Shown: positions 19,948 to 29,303, counted from the stretch's first letter. The stretch: 64,000 nucleotides of DNA from Microbacterium paraoxydans (GCF_019056515.1 NZ_CP064873.1:620001-684000), one strand, 5' to 3'. Numbers and translations are program-made. Notes: a model not told the origin generated them from the sequence alone.

Positions 19948-20376
19948 TCAGCGGGTGCGGAGCTTCTCCGCGAGGTCGCGGAGCAGACGCAGCTCCTCGT
20001 CGTCGAGGCGTGACATCCGGTCGGCGATCGACCGGCCGTGCACCGTGGCGAGCGCACGGAACGCCCGGGCACCCTCGTCCGTCGCGCGGATCAGGGCGCC
20101 GCGGCCGTCGTCCGGGTCGGCGCATTTCGCGACCAGCCCCCGGGTCACCATCCGGTCGACGAGGCGGGAGACGCTCGGCTGGCTGATGAGCATGTTGGCG
20201 GTGATGTCGCGCAGCCGCGCTGTCATCTCCGGCGAGCGCGTCACCGTGAGCAGTACGTCGTACTCGGCCTGGGTGATATCGCCGGTGTCGAAGTCCGCCG
20301 CCATCTCGGTGAACAGTTCGTGCTGCGCGCGGAAGAGGCTTTCCCAGGCCTCCAGCGCGAGCTTCCGATCGGTCAT
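19948..20376 (-). CDS. MarR-family transcriptional regulator
   Basis: A 142-residue winged-helix protein with DITQAEYDVLLTVTRSPEMT, recognition helix region DITANMLISQPSVSRLVDRM and the wing RGLVAKCADPDDGRGALIRATDEG. The N-terminal helix carries the dimer interface. The ATG at 20376 is chosen because codons farther upstream show no MarR similarity and cross a strong hairpin. It precedes the flotillin gene on the same strand by about 170 bases and may regulate it or itself. The transposon left end lies less than 200 bases upstream. Confidence 0.92.
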   Translation of the reverse strand: MTDRKLALEAWESLFRAQHELFTEMAADFDTGDITQAEYDVLLTVTRSPEMTARLRDITANMLISQPSVSRLVDRMVTRGLVAKCADPDDGRGALIRATDEGARAFRALATVHGRSIADRMSRLDDEELRLLRDLAEKLRTR

Positions 20377-20400
20377 CCTCACAGAGTACCGGGCGCAGTA

Positions 20401-20434
20401 AAGGGCCGGTCGGAGAGGCTCCCGACCGGCCCTT
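20401..20434. terminator. Hairpin between marR and the transposon left end
   Basis: AAGGGCCGGTCGG (20401-20413) and CCGACCGGCCCTT (20422-20434) make a perfect 13-bp stem with an eight-base loop. It faces the 5' side of marR, so it may be the terminator of a gene once located to the right, now displaced by the transposon, or an element in the marR leader. Confidence 0.55.
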
Positions 20435-20570
20435 GTCCCTTGCACCAAGAGTGTCCTGCAATCACATGCGGTGGATGCCACAGCAAACATTCACCGTGTG
20501 ATCACTGTATAACGGCGAGGTAACGAATGCAACGGTTTGATCACGATGATTCGGGCGGATACTGGAAGGG
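20435..20570. other. Intergenic stretch before the transposon
   Basis: This segment holds no ORF that I can support. It is lower in GC than the flotillin/marR region and presumably contains the marR promoter on the minus strand. Its last five bases, AAGGG (20566-20570), match the five bases directly outside the right end of the transposon. Confidence 0.5.
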
Positions 20571-20675
20571 TTGTCCCATCTCTCGGGAGTTGTCAATATC
20601 TCACGTACCTGTCAGTAACGCTCCTCGTAGGTGTCAGTCTTCTCACCTATCTGTCACAACTCCTCGGCGTGTCGC
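20571..20675. repeat. Tn7-like left end with repeated TnsB-site-like motifs
   Basis: TGTC occurs at 20572, 20591, 20610, 20632, 20652 and 20670, with spacings of 19, 19, 22, 20 and 18 bases. Two units are closely related: CTCACGTACCTGTCAGTAAC (20600-20619) and CTCACCTATCTGTCACAAC (20642-20660). This dense array next to the terminus is how overlapping transposase-binding sites look at Tn7-type ends. The region between it and tnsA has no supported gene. Confidence 0.7.
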
Positions 20676-20829
20676 CCGTGCCCGCGAGCGGCGTCCGCGT
20701 AGCTTGATCGGCGAAGCAGGCACATCTCCCAATTCACCTCGATGAGTCATCGTCAGCGAGGGGCGCGTTCGGCTTCACGTCGTCTTAGGCCGCCGGACGA
20801 ACACAACTGTTGTTCGTCGATGGGCTTGG

Positions 20830-21573
20830 ATGATGTTCTCGAATTTTGTGTGGCCAGCGCCGGCCGAGGCGCCCGCGGTCGTTCCTCGTCGGATCGAGTA
20901 TCAGCTCGACGGCGTACGAGTCGAGGTAGATGTTGCCGATGTTGGGAGCGTGCCGTTCGAAGACTGCGAACCGGTGCGCGACTTCCCAACCTGGCCGGGC
21001 AAGCAGCACTACTCCGGTCTCCTCTACATGCAGGGCGTGCAGGCGCACGTCGGGTTCGAGTCGCTTGCGGAACGGTCGTTCCTGATCGAACTGGATCGTC
21101 TTGAGGGCGTCCGCTCCGTCACCAGCCAACCGATGTGGATTCGCTGGCTCGGCACCGTTCCCGGCAATCATGCCCCGGACTTCTTCGTACGGTTCGCCGA
21201 CGGGTCGAGGATGCTCGTCGATGTGCGGCCGCTGCAGCGGATTGATGCCGCAGCGCGAGCAGTATTCGACCGAACCGCCGTGCTGTGCGCTGACTTCGGA
21301 TGGCGCTACGTCGTGTACTCGGAAGACTCCCCGATACGCGACGCCAACGCCCGCTTCTTGATGCGGTTCCGTGAGCCAAGGTGGTCGGTCGACGACCTGG
21401 CGCAGGCGCTGTCCGGGTTTGCCGGAACGATCAGCGAGGCAGCGGAACGACTGGGCGGGGGCCAGGAAGGACTGGGGCGCTGTTACGCGCTGATTTGGAG
21501 TCGTCGCCTCGATGTAGATCTGGAACAACCGTTGTCTTTGAGGACCCTCGTGACGTGGAGGAACGACGCATGA
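20830..21573 (+). CDS. tnsA: TnsA-like transposase endonuclease subunit
   Basis: A 247-residue protein expected to cut the 5' ends of the transposon while TnsB cuts the 3' ends, allowing cut-and-paste movement. The nuclease core is visible as FESLAERSFLIELD, then APDFFVRFADGSRMLVDVRP. The usual final VEVKP is VDVRP here, so the canonical lysine is replaced by arginine; whether another residue substitutes is unknown. It overlaps tnsB by four bases (ATGA). Two consecutive ATG codons (20830, 20833) are possible starts. Confidence 0.85.
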   Translation: MMFSNFVWPAPAEAPAVVPRRIEYQLDGVRVEVDVADVGSVPFEDCEPVRDFPTWPGKQHYSGLLYMQGVQAHVGFESLAERSFLIELDRLEGVRSVTSQPMWIRWLGTVPGNHAPDFFVRFADGSRMLVDVRPLQRIDAAARAVFDRTAVLCADFGWRYVVYSEDSPIRDANARFLMRFREPRWSVDDLAQALSGFAGTISEAAERLGGGQEGLGRCYALIWSRRLDVDLEQPLSLRTLVTWRNDA

Positions 21574-23561
21574 ACGCTACAGCAGGATCGCGCATCGTGT
21601 GGCGCGGACAGACCTATGACGTGATCGTGGTGCGTCCGTCCGCAGTCACCTTGCGAGACCAGGATGGTGGCGAGTTCGACGTCAGCCATGACGAACTCAA
21701 CCGTGCCGCCGAGCCTCCCGCGACTGATCTCCTCCTCGGAGCGGCGGAGACGCTCGTCGAAGGAGCACAGTCAACGAGCGAGCTTCTGGTGTGGAGAGAG
21801 GCCCTTGCTCGAATCGCGGCTGCCTCCGAGACACACGGTCAGCAACGTGAAGCAGTCGAGAAGGAAGTAACTCGGCTCGCGCACGAGCTTGGTCGCACCG
21901 TGACGGCACGGACCGTCTTCCGCAAGCTGAAGTCTTACAACGAGGGCGGGATCGCTGCAGTCGCGGATCGACGTTCTCGTGAAGGGCGCGTAAGACGATC
22001 ATCCAGTATTGACCCGCGCGTCATCGAGGCCCTCAACATTGTTCTCGCCCGTCGCGCGCGAGAATCCACGACCAGCAAGGCGGTCATCCTCGCGCAGGTT
22101 GAAGCCCTAGTCCGAAGGAACCATGGGGACGATGTCGCGATGCCGAGCCGTGCGACCTTCTATCGGGTCCTTGCTGCAGAGGACCGCGGACGATTCTCGT
22201 TCGGTTCTGCGAAGACTCGAGAATCTCTGTCATTGCGTCCGGACCGTGCTCTCGGTGGCCGACCCGGCCTACGCCCTGGTGAGCACGTGCAGATAGACAC
22301 CACTCGACTGGACGTGATGGTGCGTATCGACGCTGCAACCGTGGGTCGGCCCGAGCTGACGATCATGGTCGACGTCGCGACCCGCTCCATTCTGTCGGCA
22401 GTGTTGCGTCCGGTTTCCACAAAGAGCATGGACTTGGTCATCGTGCTTGCGCGCGCCTTGGTTCCCTACGGACGGCGTCCAGAGGGAGCCCGTGAAACGA
22501 GAAGACTGCTCTCGACTGCGTGGGCGGAAGAGGCGTTGATCGATCAGGAGAGGTATGAACGTCTTCGGCTCGCGCAGCCGTTCATCTTCCCGGAGACGAT
22601 CACCACCGACAACGGTCGACCGTTTCTTTCTCAACACTTTCGCGCGGTCTGCGCGGCGTTAGGGATCTCGCTCACGAAGGCTGCCCCTCACACGCCGACA
22701 GACAAGGCCCATGTCGAGCGGACCTTCGCATCGATCTCGTCGCTGTTCTTGCAGCACGTCAAGGGATACGTAGGACGAAGCGTCGAACACCGTGGGAAGA
22801 ACGTCGAAGCCCAGTCGGCAGAGCTGCTCACCATCGCTCAGATGCAAGAGCTGCTGGAGGACTGGGTGGCGGTCGAGTGGCAGAACCGAAACCACGACGG
22901 ACTTCGCGACCCCTTGGAACCAACGATCTCGCTGACCCCGAACGAGATGTGTCGAGCGTTTCGAGAGGTCGTCCCGGAGCTCCACGTGCCCCTCGCCAAA
23001 GATGACTTCATCGCGCTGCTGCCGATCGTGCACCGCAGGATCAATCGATATGGAGTCACCATCGAGCACCGCATCTATGACTCCGAACGCCTTGCCCATT
23101 ACAGGCGACGAGAGTCGCAGTCGAAACGGCAGAAGGGGAAGTGGCCGATCCGTGTCGATCCCTACAACCTGCATGTCGTGTGGCTCGAGGACAACGGCGA
23201 GTTCATCCCGCTGCGATGGTCGAACGGCCTGCACGAACTCCCGATGATGGGGGACGTGTGGAGGTCTGCGCGCGCTGCGCACCGTTCCGTCGACCGCGAC
23301 GGGCAGCAGGATCTCGATCTCGTGCACGCCATGCGCGATTATGCCGGACGAGGCAACAACAAGCCGATGGTCACGAGATCCGCTCGTGAGAAGGCGGTGG
23401 CGGCAGACCCGATGAATCTGCTCAGCGCGGAAGCATCAGCCGCCACCACCCCACTAAGCGACGGCGCAAAGACCGACGTGCCAGTACCGCAGGAAGAGGA
23501 ATGGCCGAACCGCGGTGGCTTTTCCTTCATCTCGGAACCGACGACAGACGAAGGCGAGTAG
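21570..23561 (+). CDS. tnsB: TnsB-like DDE transposase
   Basis: A 663-residue Mu/Tn7-type transposase. N-terminal HTH-rich DNA-binding region (residues about 60-190), then the RNase H-like core with D243 (HVQIDTTRLDV), D347 (TTDNGRPFLS) and E383 (KAHVERTF). Thirty-five residues separate the second D and the E, the classic DD35E spacing. A beta-barrel Mu-C-like region follows, and the C-terminal tail (PQEEEWPNRGGFSF) probably contacts TnsC. The start within the tnsA stop codon gives translational coupling; a longer upstream frame lies wholly inside tnsA. Confidence 0.94.
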   Translation: MNATAGSRIVWRGQTYDVIVVRPSAVTLRDQDGGEFDVSHDELNRAAEPPATDLLLGAAETLVEGAQSTSELLVWREALARIAAASETHGQQREAVEKEVTRLAHELGRTVTARTVFRKLKSYNEGGIAAVADRRSREGRVRRSSSIDPRVIEALNIVLARRARESTTSKAVILAQVEALVRRNHGDDVAMPSRATFYRVLAAEDRGRFSFGSAKTRESLSLRPDRALGGRPGLRPGEHVQIDTTRLDVMVRIDAATVGRPELTIMVDVATRSILSAVLRPVSTKSMDLVIVLARALVPYGRRPEGARETRRLLSTAWAEEALIDQERYERLRLAQPFIFPETITTDNGRPFLSQHFRAVCAALGISLTKAAPHTPTDKAHVERTFASISSLFLQHVKGYVGRSVEHRGKNVEAQSAELLTIAQMQELLEDWVAVEWQNRNHDGLRDPLEPTISLTPNEMCRAFREVVPELHVPLAKDDFIALLPIVHRRINRYGVTIEHRIYDSERLAHYRRRESQSKRQKGKWPIRVDPYNLHVVWLEDNGEFIPLRWSNGLHELPMMGDVWRSARAAHRSVDRDGQQDLDLVHAMRDYAGRGNNKPMVTRSAREKAVAADPMNLLSAEASAATTPLSDGAKTDVPVPQEEEWPNRGGFSFISEPTTDEGE

Positions 23562-23567
23562 GGGCCA

Positions 23568-24545
23568 ATGGAGATTGCGACGCGTGAGGGATGGCGTGAT
23601 TTCGTCGAGCTGAAGATCGAGAAACCGGCAGAGATCCCGTTCGCCGTCCTCGGGAGGCTCACGCCCGAGGATCGCCAGATCTACAACTGGGCGCGTGCTC
23701 GCTACTCACAGGCCGGAGCCTTTGTGAAGACACCGCAGTTCGTAGAGTTCCAACGCGCCGCACGCGACCGGGTGTATCTGAACGCCCATCGCCAGGTTGG
23801 GAAGCTCGGGCTGATCCTCTCGGGAGAACCAGGCCAAGGAAAGACGACGACGTTGCTGCAGATCGGCAAGGAGCACGAACTTCGCCGCAGACAGACCGCT
23901 CAGCCCACAGCAGCAGAAGGGTGGACTCCTGTGGCCTACGTCGCCGTACCTGCCCAGTGCTCGGCGAAAGCTCTCCTCCTGGAGTTCGCCAGATTCCTGG
24001 GCCTTCCCACGCTGAGCCGAGCGACCTACGGAACCCTCCTCGACACTGTCGCGAACGCCCTGCGCCGTTGCCGAACCGAACTCGTACTGATTGATGACGT
24101 GCATCATCTCGATCTGCGATTTCGGCAAAACATCGAAGCATCTGACATGCTGAAGCAACTCTCCGAGCGATGCGGCGGCACATTCGTCTACGCGGGAATC
24201 GCTGTGGAAGAGACAGGGCTGCTCGACGGTACTCGCGAGGGCCAGATCCGCAAACGGTTCGAACTGCACCCGGCATCCCCGTTCCGCATCACTACGAAAC
24301 GAGGACAGGCTGACTGGGGTGACCTTCTGTTGGCCATCGAGGACTCGCTCGGCCTACTGCAGCAGCCTGCGGGGAAGATTCTCGCAAGCGCGAAGACCCT
24401 GCATGCGCTCACCGGAGGGGAGATCGGCCCGCTCAAGGATCTCCTCCAGCTCGCCGCGCTACACGCCATGCAAGACGGCTCGGAAACCCTAGAAGCGGCG
24501 CTCTTCGAACGCGACCTGAAACGCCGGCAAGCGGAGCGGCTCTGA
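23568..24545 (+). CDS. tnsC: TnsC-like AAA+ transposition regulator
   Basis: A 325-residue AAA+ ATPase with Walker A SGEPGQGKTTT (residues 85-95), Walker B ELVLIDDVHHLD (171-182) and a sensor-1-like FVYAGI. TnsC forms ATP-dependent filaments on target DNA and bridges TniQ to TnsB. It lies six bases after tnsB, and its TGA shares a base with the tniQ ATG (TGATG), so the operon is tight. The family is also called TniB. Confidence 0.93.
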   Translation: MEIATREGWRDFVELKIEKPAEIPFAVLGRLTPEDRQIYNWARARYSQAGAFVKTPQFVEFQRAARDRVYLNAHRQVGKLGLILSGEPGQGKTTTLLQIGKEHELRRRQTAQPTAAEGWTPVAYVAVPAQCSAKALLLEFARFLGLPTLSRATYGTLLDTVANALRRCRTELVLIDDVHHLDLRFRQNIEASDMLKQLSERCGGTFVYAGIAVEETGLLDGTREGQIRKRFELHPASPFRITTKRGQADWGDLLLAIEDSLGLLQQPAGKILASAKTLHALTGGEIGPLKDLLQLAALHAMQDGSETLEAALFERDLKRRQAERL

Positions 24546-25459
24546 TGAGGGCGCTGCCGGTGCCAGTCCGGTTCTACCCCGACGAAACCGTCTCGAGCTT
24601 CTTCAGTCGGCTGTGCGCGGCCAATCAGATCTCCGAGTATGAAGCGTGGCGTGCACTGAGAGCGGAGGACCCTGAACTCGGCATCGCAGTGACACCGCCG
24701 ATAGCGCGAGTCGCGATCGAGGAGCTCGGCGGACTGCGTCGTGATGCGATGCCCAGAATCAGACGCAGCTACTCGACGTGCAAGCACGACCCCACGATGT
24801 GGGTGCGCGCCTGTGCCTTCTGCAATGGCCAAGGGTTCGGACCGACGACCCTCTGCAGGCGATGCTCGCGAGGAGATCTGGTATTCGTGGAAAGGTTCAG
24901 CGGGCCGATCTGTGTCAGGCATGCCCGATGGCACAGCAACGGACTCGACGTCGACGTCCGCGACCACGTCCCGTCACTAATCGCGCAGAAGCGACTCAAC
25001 GGAAGCCTGCATCAACAGTCGATTGGATATCGCACGCCCATTGCAACCATCGCGCGAGACATCATCCACGAGTGGTGGCACCCCGCTCGCCTCTCGACAG
25101 AACAGATCGGTCTCGAGGAAGAAGTCACCGGCCTGCCGCGCCTGGTCGAAACGATGGCGGCTCTGACGTCTCCGGCGCTTCAGACGCTCCTGACCTACGA
25201 GCACGCGTCTTACAAGGCGATTGCTTCAGTGCTGATGAGACTTGGTGCGGTCGCGCGTGCTGGTGAGAATGTAACCCGTTTCGCGGAAACGATTGGCGTC
25301 GACGAACCTAACTCCGCTCTCCACATCGGAGGTGAGAAGTGGTCACTCACGTCGTCGCGATCTGGGCCGGCGCTCGAGGCGCCGGAGCGACTTTGGCGCC
25401 GCATCCTGACCGTGCGAGCAGCGCTATTGAAGCACCGGAAGGTGCGTAGGACATTGTGA
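24545..25459 (+). CDS. tniQ: TniQ family target-selection protein
   Basis: A 304-residue protein with the TniQ start (LPVPVRFYPDETVSSFFSRL) and a zinc finger formed by C90, C93, C104 and C107 (CAFC...CRRC), followed by PICVRHARWH and helical HTH-like segments. TniQ/TnsD proteins read the target site and recruit TnsC. As the only TniQ in the element, it should decide where it inserts. The target is not glmS here; the insertion lies between marR and older accessory DNA. No Cas partner is present. Confidence 0.9.
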   Translation: MRALPVPVRFYPDETVSSFFSRLCAANQISEYEAWRALRAEDPELGIAVTPPIARVAIEELGGLRRDAMPRIRRSYSTCKHDPTMWVRACAFCNGQGFGPTTLCRRCSRGDLVFVERFSGPICVRHARWHSNGLDVDVRDHVPSLIAQKRLNGSLHQQSIGYRTPIATIARDIIHEWWHPARLSTEQIGLEEEVTGLPRLVETMAALTSPALQTLLTYEHASYKAIASVLMRLGAVARAGENVTRFAETIGVDEPNSALHIGGEKWSLTSSRSGPALEAPERLWRRILTVRAALLKHRKVRRTL

Positions 25460-25572
25460 TCAGCGCGGTGGTCGGGTTTCACGGGCGCGGAGCGAGCTCG
25501 TGACCGGGTGAAGCGAACCGTTTCGCGGCGTACGATCGCAGTATCGGCTCGCGTCTCAGACAGGAGAACCGG

Positions 25573-26208
25573 ATGTCGAACCTCGAGCGACCGCTGACTC
25601 TGGATGCTGCTGCCGCAGAGCTGCTCGAATCGATCGACGCGAGCGAGTGCGACCCGGAGATCATGGAAACGCTTCAACGCGAGGCGGCCCGCCTTTCTCG
25701 GCGCATGCGTCCGCCGAGCCCCGGCATATCGATGGAACAGCGTGCGTATCTCGTCGATTCCGGCGCTTTCACGGCGGAGCAGTTCGCTCAGACCGAGCAA
25801 CGGGTGGCTCGCGGCGAGCTGCGCGAGGATGAGAACCGCACACGTCTCGGAACCGTCGCGCGTTCGTACGGTGAGCGAGCGGCCGCGGCGCGGCTAGGGC
25901 TGGAAGTCGACGATCTCCGAATGGGCCAACGAGCGGGCGCACTGTATTCGTTCGACGCATCCGGTGTGACGGCTTACCCGAAATGGCAATTCACAGACCA
26001 AACCGATGACGGGCTTCTGCCGCACCTCGCGCTCGTCGTGACGTGGCTCCTCGAAGACTGGCACCCCGCGAGTGTCGAGGGATTCATGACCACGCCGAAG
26101 GACAGCCTGATCTATCGCAGCGAGCTGCAGACGCCCATTCAGTGGCTACTACGGGGTGCCGACCCGCGTCCCATTGAGCAGATCCTCGAAGGTGCGCGGT
26201 GGCGATGA
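25573..26208 (+). CDS. MbcA/ParS/Xre-like antitoxin-type protein
   Basis: A 211-residue protein. The C-terminal half has an excisionase-like HTH (YGERAAAARLGLEVDDLRMGQ), then AYPKWQF and a helical segment with PIQWLLRGADPRPIEQILEGA. This order resembles the toxin-binding domain of actinobacterial Xre/MbcA/ParS antitoxins that pair with RES toxins. No RES gene is adjacent; the RES-domain gene of this island is 4.5 kb away. Its first gene position after tniQ could also suit a cargo regulator. Assignment is by pattern only. Confidence 0.6.
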   Translation: MSNLERPLTLDAAAAELLESIDASECDPEIMETLQREAARLSRRMRPPSPGISMEQRAYLVDSGAFTAEQFAQTEQRVARGELREDENRTRLGTVARSYGERAAAARLGLEVDDLRMGQRAGALYSFDASGVTAYPKWQFTDQTDDGLLPHLALVVTWLLEDWHPASVEGFMTTPKDSLIYRSELQTPIQWLLRGADPRPIEQILEGARWR

Positions 26209-26403
26209 CGACAGCCTGAGTGCTCGCGACGCTGTCTTCGATCCTCGGTGTTCTGCCGCTTGGCTTGATGGCGGCTAGATGACGAGATCGGGCACGACGG
26301 ACGACTTCTCCTTGGACGCGAGCGCTCATCGATGGCTCCTGGCCGGGCTGGATCTGAAGCCGCGAAGCGCGACCCGGCCATGCGGGAAAATGGTCTCGTG
26401 TCC

Positions 26404-27582
26404 ATGCGCATTCACGCGATCCAGTGGCGAGACGACGGGCTAATCGCTGTCAAGTTTGCGGACGGTCGTGTCGTTGCCGAGGCGGATCCCACCGATCTCG
26501 CAGTTATGCTTGAGCTGTTCTCGGTGGTCGAGTATCGCCCCTGGCATCGTCGTCTGATCTTCAAGTTTCGCGATGGCTACGGCTTCGAGTGTGAGCTCGG
26601 AACTGCGAGGGACCCTTCGCCGACTCGTGGTCGCCCAGTCGTGTACCTGGACCAGAACCAGTGGAGCACTCTGAGTAAGTCGCTCTTCGCACCTCAGCGT
26701 GTTTCGGACTCCGAGCGTCTCGCGGCAGTGCGACTGCTCAGGATGGCCGAAGCGGGCGAGGTCATCCTGCCGTTGTCGTCCGCTCATCTGTCGGAAACCG
26801 GTGCCTGGTCAAATGATGTCGGGCGTGCGGAATTGTCACGGACGATACTCGCTGGGAGTCGTGGCTGGCAGACGCGAGATGCGCTGGAAGTGCGAGCGGG
26901 CGAATTCCGACAACGCCTCGCTGCACTCGCGGGAATCGACATCGCGCCACCGGCCCCCGTGATCACGCTCGAGCCGTACGCCGCGCTGGACCCGAGTATC
27001 CGAGCAGATGACGAGCGGGTATCCTTGCCCGACGATCTCCCCGAGGCGTGGAAGTTCGGCTACCTGTCGACCCTGTCGAACACCGTCTACGTAGGGTGCC
27101 TTCTGGACCGTGAGCCGACGCCGCGCGGCTCCCTCGCCGGATGGTTGGCACGTGTGCAGCGGTTCTCCTCTTGGCTGGACGGAGAACGACAACGCAGCAA
27201 GAGTGATCGCCGCAAGGCCGCGCAGCTATTCGCCGCCGCAGACGCGACTAAGGAGATAGCAAATGCTGCCGCCGAGATCGGCGCGACTCCTGCTCAAGCG
27301 ACGGAGTGGTTCGCAGGTGCTTGGGACCAGGGGTGTCTCGGCGCCCCCGCGATCACTCTGTTCCGCTCGGTGATGGCCGACAAGATGGTCGCTGGCGCCC
27401 GCTGGGAGGAGAACGACCTCACCGATCTCATGTACCTCTGCACAGCCGCGGGCTACGCCGATCACGTGGTTGGTGAACGGCGGACTATCGGATTGCTTCG
27501 TCAATCGGTGCGGCGCTTTGATACTGCGGTGCAGTTGCACACGAGGCTCGGCACTCTGGTGCAGAGCCTTGATCAAGTCTGA
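26404..27582 (+). CDS. PIN-like domain protein with DUF2442-like N-terminus
   Basis: A 392-residue protein. The N-terminal 70 residues (IQWRDDGLIAVKFADGRVVAEADPTDLAVM) resemble the small DUF2442-type fold. From residue 80, VYLDQNQWSTLSK is a PIN-like nuclease start with D83, and the C-terminal NDLTDLMYLCTAAGYADHVVGERRT carries the matching acidic residues. Such proteins are predicted metal-dependent RNases in defence loci. The start is uncertain; ATGs at 26332 and 26380 are also in frame. Its last ten bases overlap the end of the convergent HEPN gene. Confidence 0.68.
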   Translation: MRIHAIQWRDDGLIAVKFADGRVVAEADPTDLAVMLELFSVVEYRPWHRRLIFKFRDGYGFECELGTARDPSPTRGRPVVYLDQNQWSTLSKSLFAPQRVSDSERLAAVRLLRMAEAGEVILPLSSAHLSETGAWSNDVGRAELSRTILAGSRGWQTRDALEVRAGEFRQRLAALAGIDIAPPAPVITLEPYAALDPSIRADDERVSLPDDLPEAWKFGYLSTLSNTVYVGCLLDREPTPRGSLAGWLARVQRFSSWLDGERQRSKSDRRKAAQLFAAADATKEIANAAAEIGATPAQATEWFAGAWDQGCLGAPAITLFRSVMADKMVAGARWEENDLTDLMYLCTAAGYADHVVGERRTIGLLRQSVRRFDTAVQLHTRLGTLVQSLDQV

Positions 27583-29303
27583 GGTGCCGCGCGATCAGTT
27601 CTGAGGATGAGCGCTCTGAGATCGATGGGCGGCATGATCCCTTGGGCTGCCGTTTGGGACTCGAGTTCAATCAACTCGGGGTCGCCTGGCAGCAGCTCCA
27701 CCGCTTTTGACAAGTGAACTAGAGCTCGCTCCTGATTGCCGCCAATCGAAGCGCGCTGCGCTAAATCGAGGTGCAGGACGGCGTCGAAGATAACCGGCAA
27801 CTCGAGCAGGCGCTTTCCCTGTTGCTTGAGGTCAGCCTCGCGCTGCTCGGCGAGGCTCTCGAGGTCGGCGCCGCTCCACTCGATCGAGCCTCCGAGCGCC
27901 CACAAGGCGTACGCATACATGGTCGCCGCCTCCAACAACTTGGCATGGGACTCGACGGTCTCATTGAACTCAGTGATGCGCAGTTCGTCAGCGACCCATC
28001 CGTTCCAAAGGACGATGCTCGCGACAAGCGCTAGACGATCTGCCGGTTTCGACCCGTTCCTGAGTAGTGCTCCGAGCCGGCGTATAGGGGTTCGCATGTC
28101 GATGACGCCCTCGGATTCTCCCGCACCCGTGCTCCGCAGTGATTCCACCAGCACCGAGAAGACTCGTGGTGCCTCGGACGTACCGAAGTTATCGAACCCG
28201 GTGATCCAATACTCCGGTGCCATGCGGACACGCACGATACCCGGAATGGCGCTGCGGTAGGAGGAATTGAACTCAGGATCTACTCCTCTCGGTGCCCGCT
28301 CGACATACTGACGTACGACGTGCTGACAGATCCGGTGGAGGCCCTCGAGGCTCAACACCGTCTTGCCGTCGTGCCAGATCGTTTCTCCGTGGCCGGGGAG
28401 CTCTCGAAGCTCGGGGGCAAGATCGCGCAGTTCATGCATGGTCTTGGAGCGCACCACATACGCGAAATCTAGTGCTTTAGGAAGGTCGACCGCACGGATT
28501 GGGTCGCGTGCATCCGAGGCTTCGCTTCGGAAGAAGGAGGGAGCGAGATGGTCGAGTACGAATCCTTGAAATCTGCGCCTGAGGGCGAGCCGGTCAATGG
28601 CGAGCACGGCCTCCTGTACTTTCGTGCGATTCGTAGTGTCGAGTTCCTCACATGCCGCGTCGACAATCTTGCGCTTCTTCGGCTCGTAGTCACTCCAGGG
28701 GGCTTCCGGCGCCGGCCAGTCTTTCGCGAGCGACTCGAGCGCTGCAACGAAGAGCGTGTAGGACAGAGCGACGTCGCTGCTCGATAACGTCACTGCATCG
28801 ACGATTCGCCGAACGGCGCGCATCGCTGACTCGAAGTAAGGGCGTTGTAAAGCTATCAGTTGGTCGCAGAAACTTCGGAGCCCGTCTATTTCAGAGTCGC
28901 TAATGAATCGGGCGGGCTCCAGGACGTGAGCGAGCAGCTTCTCGCGCCGCCGTAATCCCGACCCTCCACCCGCGATAACTCGGCCGGTCAGATCCTGGTC
29001 CTGCAAAACAACGACGTCGAGACCGAAGGCAACGACTGCCGCGGCGTCCGCGACGAGCTCGTCTCCTCCAGTAGCAATGTGGATCGAGTCGCTACCGTCG
29101 GCGTTGGTTCGCTCTAGGCGATCGATGACCTCGATCTGAAGGCCCCGGACATCCCCGTGTCCCGTGGAGAATCGCAACGTCCCGATCGGCAACTCCACGT
29201 CATCCGCGCGCACCCGGATGCCATTCGAGTAAAGAACCCGCCGGTGAACGGTCTCGTGGGGGTTGTCGCTCTCGAAATACATCCCGCTCGATATCTGGAG
29301 CAC
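27573..29303 (-). CDS. HEPN-domain (ApeA-like) protein
   Basis: A 576-residue protein. An N-terminal beta-rich region (residues 1-130) is followed by helices, with SYTLFVAALESLAKDW and then FAYVVRSKTMHELRDL at 279-294. RSKTMH (R285-x4-H290) fits the catalytic R-x4-6-H motif of HEPN RNases, placed as in Apea-like HEPN domains. The C-terminal 200 residues are helical and repeat-like. It is convergent with the PIN-like gene, sharing ten bases. A role in RNA cleavage upon infection is an inference from the motif and island. Confidence 0.65.
   Translation of the reverse strand: MLQISSGMYFESDNPHETVHRRVLYSNGIRVRADDVELPIGTLRFSTGHGDVRGLQIEVIDRLERTNADGSDSIHIATGGDELVADAAAVVAFGLDVVVLQDQDLTGRVIAGGGSGLRRREKLLAHVLEPARFISDSEIDGLRSFCDQLIALQRPYFESAMRAVRRIVDAVTLSSSDVALSYTLFVAALESLAKDWPAPEAPWSDYEPKKRKIVDAACEELDTTNRTKVQEAVLAIDRLALRRRFQGFVLDHLAPSFFRSEASDARDPIRAVDLPKALDFAYVVRSKTMHELRDLAPELRELPGHGETIWHDGKTVLSLEGLHRICQHVVRQYVERAPRGVDPEFNSSYRSAIPGIVRVRMAPEYWITGFDNFGTSEAPRVFSVLVESLRSTGAGESEGVIDMRTPIRRLGALLRNGSKPADRLALVASIVLWNGWVADELRITEFNETVESHAKLLEAATMYAYALWALGGSIEWSGADLESLAEQREADLKQQGKRLLELPVIFDAVLHLDLAQRASIGGNQERALVHLSKAVELLPGDPELIELESQTAAQGIMPPIDLRALILRTDRAAPQT

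Noticed and set aside
20435..20570. Possible tRNA or glmS-like attachment site at the transposon left flank
   Set aside because: No cloverleaf or conserved gene end could be found there, so the natural target of this TniQ remains undetermined.
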